From positions 1 through 6,738 of the forward strand of contig DAOVGO010000116.1 of the NCBI GenBank assembly GCA_030672345.1: a stretch of 6,738 nucleotides of DNA, given 5' to 3'. The translations under genes were made by a program, and so were the position numbers. A model generated the notes under the pieces. That model ran no database searches and was not told where the DNA came from. It worked only from the letters and a program-made list of their open reading frames with translations. Source of the DNA: Methanosarcinales archaeon. GTDB lineage: Archaea; Halobacteriota; Methanosarcinia; Methanosarcinales; Methanogasteraceae. This document shows positions 1 to 5,110 of this stretch, piece by piece. How positions within the stretch are numbered: the stretch's first letter is position 1; each line of letters opens with the position of its first letter.

Positions 1-31
1 GGCTGTGCTATCCTTCTGATTTGTTCAATAA

Positions 32-250
32 TCATTTTCTTCTCAAAAGATATGCTACTGCCAATAATCCTGCGATTGCGAATACAGCTTCGAATCCCGG
101 TACACCTTTTTCTTCATTCAATTTACTTAGAGCACGTTCTCGATTGTTATACGCCTCGGCGTCATTTGGATCTAATTCTATTGCCTTGTCAAAATCTTCT
201 ATGGCTCTTTCGTATTCCCTCAAATTATAATAAGCACATGCATCGATCAT
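32..250 (-). CDS. TPR-repeat surface protein fragment with PGF-CTERM anchor (5'-truncated remnant)
   Basis: The 72-residue product has two recognisable parts. Residues about 6-45 form a TPR unit of the common archaeal type (EYERAIEDFDKAIELDPN followed by DAEAYNNRERAL), where the second helix pair has no complete partner. Residues about 50-72 read VPGFEAVFAIAGLLAVAYLL followed by RRK. This is a PGF-CTERM signal: a PGF motif, one membrane helix and an Arg/Lys tail, which archaeosortase A is known to process to anchor surface proteins. A full protein of this kind would have an N-terminal signal peptide and several TPRs; none are present. The frame continues only nine codons above the ATG (..RWDKENSA) before a stop contributed by the mobile element at 274-508. 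Even with the element removed, a TGA follows at once, so the 5' part was probably lost before or at the insertion. I infer a gene remnant; translation as a short protein from the ATG cannot be excluded. Secretion without a signal peptide is unlikely. Confidence 0.7.
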   Translation of the reverse strand: MIDACAYYNLREYERAIEDFDKAIELDPNDAEAYNNRERALSKLNEEKGVPGFEAVFAIAGLLAVAYLLRRK

Positions 251-265
251 GGCGGAGTTTTCTTT

Positions 266-273
266 GTCCCATC
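266..273. repeat. Target site duplication, left copy
   Basis: The 8-bp word gtcccatc directly abuts the left terminal repeat and is repeated in the same orientation at 509-516. Eight bases is the length known for IS66-family insertions. Confidence 0.85.
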
Positions 274-288
274 GTAACTACTCAGGTA
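274..288 (+). repeat. Left terminal inverted repeat of the MITE
   Basis: GTAACTACTCAGGTA, perfectly complementary to 494-508. Matching stops at the next base (t at 289 against a complement of c from 493), so the repeat is exactly 15 bp. Confidence 0.9.
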
Positions 289-335
289 TTCTGATTGGTC
301 TCCCGATTGCGATCCTGTATTTTCTGGCAAGAAAA

Positions 336-417
336 ATAACCGCGGAGGGCGCAGAGGAACGCAGAGCGTTTAACCATTTATTCCCCCTCCGCGCCCCTCT
401 GCGTACTCTGCGGTTAT
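336..417. repeat. GC-rich imperfect palindrome (CGCAGAGG-type dispersed repeat) inside the MITE
   Basis: The left arm at 336-366 begins ataaccgcggagggcgcag and the right arm at 387-417 ends ctctgcggttat. Reverse-complementing the right arm gives 25 matches out of 31 with the left arm, with a roughly 20-base A/T-rich loop. Transcribed in either direction it would form a long hairpin. Sequences of the form CCGCGGAGG..CGCAGAGG are familiar to me as dispersed palindromes in many prokaryotic genomes, where they produce spurious short frames; the 83-codon plus-strand frame at 249-500 (with ..TAEGAEERR..) is one of these and is not annotated as a gene. It may be an integral part of the MITE or a second element nested within it. 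Confidence 0.7.
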
Positions 418-493
418 ATTCCGTGTTTGGTTACAGTATGCCCCACGTCCCAGGTAGTTCTTACATAGTGAAGTCCCCCGACAGTGGTTTAGG

Positions 494-508
494 TACCTGA
501 GTAGTTAC
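494..508 (-). repeat. Right terminal inverted repeat of the MITE
   Basis: TACCTGAGTAGTTAC, the exact reverse complement of 274-288. It introduces an in-frame TAA (505-507) into a minus-strand open frame that enters from the nadA side. Confidence 0.9.
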
Positions 509-516
509 GTCCCATC
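509..516. repeat. Target site duplication, right copy
   Basis: The word gtcccatc directly abuts the right terminal repeat, matching 266-273 exactly and in the same orientation. Joining the two copies restores the pre-insertion sequence. Confidence 0.85.
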
Positions 517-669
517 ATGATAAACCGGAGCGTAATAATGCATAAACCATCTGCATTCCGGATGTTCACGCTTGATAGTGGTGGGACGCGAGACTTCGAG
601 ATCAACAACTTTGGAAACGACCGCCAACACCGTGGTGGCGCGACAGTCCCTCCTGTGCCGCTCAAGTCG
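517..669. other. Spacer between the MITE and the nadA promoter
   Basis: I see no assignable gene. An asymmetric dyad is present: ccgga at 525-529 with tccgg at 557-561, and atgca at 538-542 with tgcat at 552-556 inside it. Plus-strand frames can start at 517 and 572, but neither gives a recognisable protein; the one from 572 is only an upstream extension of nadA. A minus-strand frame is open from 699 to 505 and is described under findings. Confidence 0.5.
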
Positions 670-678
670 TTTTATAAA
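670..678 (+). promoter_or_regulatory. Archaeal TATA box for nadA, suggesting a nearly leaderless transcript
   Basis: TTTTATAAA is a good match to the archaeal TATA box, whose centre normally lies about 26-27 bases before the transcription start. Here the centre lies about 30 bases before the ATG at 704, placing the start at roughly 700-702, that is 2-4 bases from the start codon. No Shine-Dalgarno sequence is present before the ATG, consistent with a leaderless mRNA. No clear BRE is recognised. Confidence 0.55.
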
Positions 679-703
679 CAATGCCCACCAAAAAGCAGAT
701 TAT

Positions 704-1606
704 ATGATCGAAAAGATTCGCGGGTTGAAACAGGAGAAAAATGCAATCATCCTTGCCCACAACTACCAGCGACCCGAAATTCAGGACATCGCTGATTTTG
801 TCGGCGATTCGTTTGCGTTGAGCCAGCAGGCAGCCAGGACCGATGCTGACGTGATCCTGTTCTGTGGTGTCGACTTTATGGCAGAGTCCGCAGCCATTCT
901 AAGTCCTGACAAGACCGTTTTGATCCCGGATACCGATGCAAAATGCCCGATGGCTGCGATGATCACCCGCGAGGCGTTGATCGAGATGAAACGCGGGCAT
1001 CCTGACGCAGGGGTGGTCTGCTATGTGAATACGAGTGCGCCGGTGAAAGCGGAGAGCGACATCTGCTGTACCTCGGCAAACGCTGTCGAGGTGGTGGAAT
1101 CGCTCGACTGCGATGAGGTGATCTTTGTGCCCGACAAGAACCTTGCGCTCTATGCAGCCCGGTTTACAAAAAAGACGATCATACCATGGGACGGGTACTG
1201 CCCGACTCACCATCAGATCCTGCCCCGCGATATCACGGATGCGAAGGAACAGTACCCTGGCGCAGAGGTGCTCGTGCATCCCGAATGCCGACCCGAGGTG
1301 ATCGATCTTGCGGATGGTGTGGAGAGCACCGAGGGGATGATCAGGCATGTCAGGGCATCGCGTTCGGACGAGTTCATCATCGGCACCGAATCAGGGATGA
1401 TTCACAGATTGGAGAAGGAATTTCCAGAAAAGTTCTTCTATCCGGTCTCTGATTACACGATCTGCCCGGCTATGAAGATGGTTACGCTACCTGAGGTTGT
1501 TCGCTCGCTTGAGAATCTCGAATATGTTGTTACCATACCAGATGCTGTGCAGGAGAGGGCAAAACGTGCGCTTGACCGGATGCTTCAGGTCAGGAAGTTG
1601 CGTTAA
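704..1606 (+). CDS. nadA: Quinolinate synthase NadA
   Basis: NadA condenses iminoaspartate with dihydroxyacetone phosphate to quinolinate in de novo NAD synthesis, using an oxygen-sensitive [4Fe-4S] cluster in the cytoplasm. The 300-residue product has the three cluster cysteines of the family: C81 (DAKCPMAAM), C166 (WDGYCPTHH) and C254 (YTICPAMK). Other active-site residues fit too: H19 and Y21 (LAHNYQ), Y107 and N109 (YVNTSA), S124 (CCTSAN), H192 and E194 (VHPECRPEV). Numbering from the ATG at 704 agrees closely with characterised short NadA proteins from thermophiles (for example C81, Y107, N109, S124, C254), and this decides the start. A frame-compatible ATG at 572 would add 44 residues unrelated to the family and lies before the TATA box. 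NadB or aspartate dehydrogenase and NadC, the usual partners, are not in the window. A lipid prenyltransferase gene follows 58 nt downstream. Confidence 0.96.
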   Translation: MIEKIRGLKQEKNAIILAHNYQRPEIQDIADFVGDSFALSQQAARTDADVILFCGVDFMAESAAILSPDKTVLIPDTDAKCPMAAMITREALIEMKRGHPDAGVVCYVNTSAPVKAESDICCTSANAVEVVESLDCDEVIFVPDKNLALYAARFTKKTIIPWDGYCPTHHQILPRDITDAKEQYPGAEVLVHPECRPEVIDLADGVESTEGMIRHVRASRSDEFIIGTESGMIHRLEKEFPEKFFYPVSDYTICPAMKMVTLPEVVRSLENLEYVVTIPDAVQERAKRALDRMLQVRKLR

Positions 1607-1613
1607 ATCCCAA

Positions 1614-1648
1614 AAGTCTGAAGTCTGATGTCAGAAGTCCCGAAGGCA
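1614..1648 (+). repeat. Degenerate heptamer repeat between nadA and the UbiA gene
   Basis: The spacer contains AAGTCTG, AAGTCTG, ATGTCAG, AAGTCCC and GAAGGCA in register: two perfect 7-mers and decaying copies. Its function is unknown; it may be replication slippage. Confidence 0.5.
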
Positions 1649-1664
1649 GGGGTTGGTTTTTTAA

Positions 1665-2501
1665 ATGCAGTACAAGGATTTTTTTGAGTTGCTCCGTGCG
1701 GGAAACTGTGCGATGGCTGGTTTTGCGGCAGTCATCGGTTCGGGAATTGCTTATACTCTGGTCTCTGACGAAATATCGATTTTTGGAATAATACTCATAT
1801 TCTCATGCGTTTTTTTGATCACTGGCGCAGGAAACGCGATCAACGATTTTTTTGATGCGGATATCGATGCGATCAACAAACCGATGCGCCCCATACCATC
1901 AGGGCGCGTGAGCAAGGATTTTGCACTGTGCTTTTCGCTTCTGCTCTTTGGGACCGGGATTGCGTTATCCTGCTTCCTTAATGCGATCTGCTTTGTCGTC
2001 GCTGTCATCAACTCGGCGCTGCTCATCATCTATGCCCGCAACCTGAAACGCACGGTGCTGGTCGGAAATATCTGTATCGGGTATCTCACAGGTTCCACGT
2101 TCCTGTTCGGGGGTGCGCTCTTCGGGATGCCCGGTATCATCAGAACCGCAGGACTATTCGGGCTTTCGATGCTTGCGACCATCGCACGCGAGATCGCAAA
2201 GGACATCGAGGACACCTGCGGCGATCTGGCGATGGGGGCTGCCACGCTCCCGATCCGGGCAGGGCGTAAGCGGGCAGAATATGTTGCATCGGCGGTGGGC
2301 ATGGTCGCCGTGCTGTTAAGCCCGCTGCCGTATTTCACCGGACTTTCGGTATGGTACCTGATCGTTGTCGGGTTTGCCGATCTCTGTTTCCTGATCGCGA
2401 TACTGCGATTGATCAGAGGTGATGCCGCTGGTTCGTCGAGATCGCTCAAGCAGGCGATGGTAGTGGCACTCGCCGCATTCGTGGCTGGCGCGTGGATGTG
2501 A
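1665..2501 (+). CDS. Digeranylgeranylglyceryl phosphate synthase (UbiA-family prenyltransferase)
   Basis: This membrane enzyme adds the second geranylgeranyl chain to geranylgeranylglyceryl phosphate, the second ether-bond step in archaeal lipid synthesis. The 278-residue product is of normal family length. The first Asp-rich motif is N60-D61-x2-D64-x3-D68 (AINDFFDADIDAINKPMRPI), followed by PSGR at 78-81. The second is D180-x2-D183-x3-D187 within REIAKDIEDTCGD, followed by MGAATLPIRAG. Both bind Mg2+ and the prenyl diphosphate in the UbiA superfamily, and the NKPMRPIPSG and REIAKDIED forms are typical of the archaeal lipid branch rather than of quinone or heme prenyltransferases. About eight to nine hydrophobic helices are visible, the first at 15-32 and the last at 263-277. 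The start ATG at 1665 follows ggcagggg, a weak possible ribosome site. It probably shares a transcript with nadA and converges on the HEAT gene across 43 bp. Substrate is inferred from motifs; other UbiA specificities are less likely. Confidence 0.9.
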   Translation: MQYKDFFELLRAGNCAMAGFAAVIGSGIAYTLVSDEISIFGIILIFSCVFLITGAGNAINDFFDADIDAINKPMRPIPSGRVSKDFALCFSLLLFGTGIALSCFLNAICFVVAVINSALLIIYARNLKRTVLVGNICIGYLTGSTFLFGGALFGMPGIIRTAGLFGLSMLATIAREIAKDIEDTCGDLAMGAATLPIRAGRKRAEYVASAVGMVAVLLSPLPYFTGLSVWYLIVVGFADLCFLIAILRLIRGDAAGSSRSLKQAMVVALAAFVAGAWM

Positions 2502-2544
2502 GTCGCAGATGGCCGCTTTTGGTTAATTTCGGGTTGTGCCGTTT

Positions 2545-4287
2545 TCAGGCGTTCTTCACCCTGATATTCTCAAGAGCCTCTTTCGCAGCCTTTCTGACAT
2601 TCCAGTCCTCATCCTTCAGAGCATGAGTCAGGGGTTCTACAGCCAGTCCGCCCATTTCGCCGAGTGCCCATGCCACCCACCACCGGACGCGCTCATCCTC
2701 GTCCTTCATAGCCATGACAAGAGGCTCGATGGCGCCCTCGCTCTTCACCTTTCCGAGAGCCTCTGCCGCATAGCCACGAACACTCCAGAGTTCATCGCCC
2801 AGAGCCGAAATAAGCGGTTCAACAACCCTCTCGTCTCTGATCTCTCCGAGAGCCATCGTTGCGCTCTCCCTGACATTCTTATTCACGTCCTTCGCGGCTT
2901 TAATGAGCGGTTCAACCGCTCTCGTGTCGCCTATTGATCCAAGCGCTCGTGCTACAGACTTTCTGACATCCTCGTACCCGTCGCTCAGAGCCAGAACGAG
3001 GGGCTCGACCGCTCTTCTGTCCCCTATCTCGCCGAGAGCCGTCGCCGCATTCTCCCGAACATGCAGACTTCCCGCCTTCAAAGCCCGGATAAGTGGCAAA
3101 ACTGCCGGATCTCCGATCGTTCCAAGCGCACGGGCTGCACTCTCGCGAACACCATCGGATTGATCTTCCATAGCCCGGATAAGCGGCTCAACTACCCCTT
3201 TGCCGCCAATCATTCCAAGAGCGTGAGCCACGCTCTCTCTAACCTCGTCAGATTCGTCATTTAGAGCCCAGACAAGATATTCGACCGCAGGTTCCCCAAC
3301 TTCCACCAGCCCGTCCCATTCACTCTTCCCAATCATGTAATAGATCTCTTCGATGCGATTTTTGGGATTCCATCCCATTTTTTCAAGAACCGCGGTTGCA
3401 TTCTCACGGACAGGCTGGTTTCTGTCACCCAGAGCCGGAACAAGGTATTCAACCGCTCTTCTGTCGCCTATCGCTCCGAGAGCTTCTATTGCGCAGTTCC
3501 GGACATCGGCATCCCGGTCTCCCAGAGCCAACGCGAGATATCTGACCGCTCTTTCGTCGCCAATCGCTCCAAGCGCACGGGCTGCAGCCGCTCTGACCTG
3601 CACGTACTCATCTTGCAAAGCCCGGGCGAGGGGTCCTGCCGCCGGCTCACCGATCGCCACCAATCCAGCCCATTCCCTCATTCCGATCATGTAATAGACC
3701 TTTTCGATGTCACTTTTTGGCTGCCAGCCCATACTCTTAAGCGTTTTCGCTGCAAGCTCACGGGCAGACCAGTTTCTATCGTTCAGCGCCTGAACAAGTG
3801 GCATAATCGCCGGTTTCCCGATTTTTCCGAGAACCTCTGCCGCACTCGCCCGGGTGTGCCATTCCCCATCATTCAATGCCTGAATAAGGGGTCCGATCGC
3901 TGCTTCTCCTATTTTTTCAAGCGATATGGCGGCTTCTTCCCGAATATTCTCTTCTTCGTCCTTCAGAGCCTGAAGGAGGTGTCCGACCGCACCCGGATCC
4001 CTGATCGCCCCGAGTGACCATGCCGCGCTCTTCCTGACATCCCTGTTCGTATCACCCAGATCCTGAACAAGATGGGGCACCGCCCTGTTATCTCCTATCT
4101 TTCCAAGCGATCGCGCCGCTGCCTCTCGAACGTCTCCTGATAGGTCATTCAGAGCCTCGATAAGGGGTTCTACAGCCAGTTCCCCCATTTCGCCGAGATC
4201 GTCCGCTGCATTTGCACGAACATCGACATCCTCATCTTTCAAAGCTTTTATCAGTCTTTTTCCCTTGAACGAATCGAATATCCCCAT
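2545..4287 (-). CDS. HEAT-repeat protein (PBS-lyase-type repeats), 580 residues
   Basis: Almost the entire protein is an alpha-solenoid of 17 HEAT-like units of about 31 residues, each of the form EPLI.AL.D....VR..AA.ALG.IGD.RAV. The VR positions fall near residues 23, 53, 84, 115, 145, 175, 231, 261, 292, 348, 379, 409, 440, 471, 502, 533 and 563. Two related linkers interrupt the array at about 184-221 (MGWQP..YYMIG..EWAGLVAIGEPAA) and 303-339 (MGWNP..YYMIG..EWDGLVEVGEPAV), giving three blocks of 6, 3 and 8 repeats. There is no signal peptide or membrane helix, so it is probably cytoplasmic. Such solenoids generally bind proteins; some relatives are phycobilin lyases, but no bilin pathway is present here and I do not infer that activity. 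It is the last gene of the minus-strand set, 46 nt after the KaiC-like gene, so a scaffold or partner role for the neighbouring enzymes is only a guess. The N-terminus MGIFDSFKGK precedes the first repeat and supports the start. Confidence 0.92.
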   Translation of the reverse strand: MGIFDSFKGKRLIKALKDEDVDVRANAADDLGEMGELAVEPLIEALNDLSGDVREAAARSLGKIGDNRAVPHLVQDLGDTNRDVRKSAAWSLGAIRDPGAVGHLLQALKDEEENIREEAAISLEKIGEAAIGPLIQALNDGEWHTRASAAEVLGKIGKPAIMPLVQALNDRNWSARELAAKTLKSMGWQPKSDIEKVYYMIGMREWAGLVAIGEPAAGPLARALQDEYVQVRAAAARALGAIGDERAVRYLALALGDRDADVRNCAIEALGAIGDRRAVEYLVPALGDRNQPVRENATAVLEKMGWNPKNRIEEIYYMIGKSEWDGLVEVGEPAVEYLVWALNDESDEVRESVAHALGMIGGKGVVEPLIRAMEDQSDGVRESAARALGTIGDPAVLPLIRALKAGSLHVRENAATALGEIGDRRAVEPLVLALSDGYEDVRKSVARALGSIGDTRAVEPLIKAAKDVNKNVRESATMALGEIRDERVVEPLISALGDELWSVRGYAAEALGKVKSEGAIEPLVMAMKDEDERVRWWVAWALGEMGGLAVEPLTHALKDEDWNVRKAAKEALENIRVKNA

Positions 4288-4290
4288 TTT

Positions 4291-4296
4291 ACCCCC
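4291..4296 (-). promoter_or_regulatory. Possible ribosome binding site of the HEAT-repeat gene
   Basis: GGGGGT on the minus strand lies three bases before the ATG at 4287, close for a Shine-Dalgarno sequence. The word aaaatgggg occurs twice in tandem here, and the upstream copy contains an out-of-frame ATG, so the site is uncertain. Confidence 0.3.
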
Positions 4297-4317
4297 ATTT
4301 TAAACCTTTCGGATCAA

Positions 4318-4335
4318 CCTGCAATCCCTGCAATC
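4318..4335. repeat. Perfect tandem 9-mer at the 3' end of the KaiC-like gene
   Basis: cctgcaatc occurs at 4318-4326 and immediately again at 4327-4335. The second copy runs into the TGA stop codon (4334-4336, minus strand) of the KaiC-like gene. It looks like a slippage duplication in the 46-nt gap. Confidence 0.6.
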
Positions 4336-5110
4336 ACATCATCGTCACCGCGCTGATGACCTCGCCATCGATGACCGTCTCCCGCTGATAGACGACCAGA
4401 CCGGTATCGATGATCGCGTACGGTCGCAACATATCATCATGTTTTCCGCCGCGCATCTTCAGAACCTCGATCGCCCTTATCCGGTTCCCGGACACGCGGA
4501 ACGTATGCATACGAATAACGACCTCTGAAAGGTACTCCTCCACGCTGAACGATTCATAAGACAATGTCCCGGAATTGATCTCGCTCGAAAGCACTGTTGT
4601 GCAATCAAGATTTTCAAGGTTCTTAATCAGCTCCATTATGGTGAATCTTGCCCGAATTTGCTCCTGCGAGATCTTTAGCGAGGTGATCGAGTCGATAAAG
4701 ATGCGCCTTGCCTCAATCTCGCCAACATAACGTTCGATGTGTTTGCTCAGGGTTTCAACGATCTTCGACCCTGTGTCGAGGTGCATGTCATCACCATCCC
4801 CCCGATCAGGAATATAATGAGCGTAAGCGATCGGATCGGCGTGTATGACCCGCATTTTATTCTCTTTGATCAGCCGTTCGATATCCCACCCAAACTGCCA
4901 TGCGTTTCTGATCACCCGTGCAGGGCTTTCCTCGAGTGTGACCAATATCCCGGGTTCTCCGTAATCCATGGCGCCCCGGTATAGATACTGGAGCCCGAGC
5001 GTCGTTTTCCCGGAGCCGGGACCGCCCGTGACCAGAACGATATCGCCGCTGATGAAGCCACCTGCGGTCAGGTCATCAAGACCAGGAATGCCTGTGGAAA
5101 CCCTGCTCAT
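4334..5110 (-). CDS. Single-domain KaiC-like RecA-superfamily ATPase
   Basis: The 258-residue product begins MSRVSTGIPGLDDLTAGGFI, the standard KaiC opening. It carries Walker A at 29-37 (GGPGSGKTT), a paired catalytic glutamate at 60-61 (VTLEES), Walker B at 136-141 (RIFIDS) and the C-terminal KaiC signature around 196-225 (EVVIRM..., IEVLKMRGGKH). These show ATP binding and probable hydrolysis, likely in a hexameric ring. Archaeal single-domain KaiC-like proteins are implicated in signalling and regulation, but the substrate here is unknown; the two-domain clock architecture and KaiA/KaiB are absent. I chose the ATG at 5110: it is the family start and overlaps the TAA of the upstream methyltransferase gene by one base (TAATG), with GAGG ten bases before it. 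A longer reading from 5206 would add 32 residues inside the methyltransferase gene that resemble no KaiC N-terminus. Coupled translation with the methyltransferase is likely. Confidence 0.93.
   Translation of the reverse strand: MSRVSTGIPGLDDLTAGGFISGDIVLVTGGPGSGKTTLGLQYLYRGAMDYGEPGILVTLEESPARVIRNAWQFGWDIERLIKENKMRVIHADPIAYAHYIPDRGDGDDMHLDTGSKIVETLSKHIERYVGEIEARRIFIDSITSLKISQEQIRARFTIMELIKNLENLDCTTVLSSEINSGTLSYESFSVEEYLSEVVIRMHTFRVSGNRIRAIEVLKMRGGKHDDMLRPYAIIDTGLVVYQRETVIDGEVISAVTMM

Larger units (their letters stand above)
274..508. mobile_element. IS66-type MITE (non-autonomous element, 235 bp)
   Basis: The element is bounded by a perfect 15-bp terminal inverted repeat (GTAACTACTCAGGTA at 274-288, its reverse complement at 494-508) and flanked on both sides by the same 8-bp word, gtcccatc (266-273 and 509-516). 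Ends starting with GTAA together with 8-bp target duplications are known features of the IS66 transposase family. The 205 bp inside hold no transposase or accessory gene, so the element would have to be mobilised in trans by a related full-length IS. The perfect match of both terminal repeats and target duplications suggests a recent insertion. It sits between a TPR gene remnant and nadA, about 160 bp upstream of the nadA TATA box. Family assignment rests only on ends and duplication length; boundaries are firm. Confidence 0.85.

Noticed and set aside
249..500. 83-codon plus-strand frame across the MITE
   Set aside because: It reads through both arms of the palindrome (TAEGAEERR.. then PLRAPLRTLR), the usual spurious translation of this kind of repeat, and spans target site and terminal repeat boundaries.
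572..703. 44-residue N-terminal extension of NadA
   Set aside because: It has no similarity to the family, lies largely upstream of the TATA box at 670-678, and numbering from the ATG at 704 fits known NadA active-site positions.
899..1348. 149-codon minus-strand frame inside nadA
   Set aside because: It is antisense to strongly conserved nadA codons and has no recognisable motif; similar antisense frames occur within the UbiA and HEAT genes.
2536..4017. Several plus-strand frames antisense to the HEAT gene
   Set aside because: Their internal repetitiveness simply mirrors the HEAT repeats on the other strand.
2545..4287. HEAT protein as a phycocyanobilin lyase
   Set aside because: The repeat type alone gives this name in automated annotation; nothing in an archaeal setting with no bilin genes nearby supports the activity.
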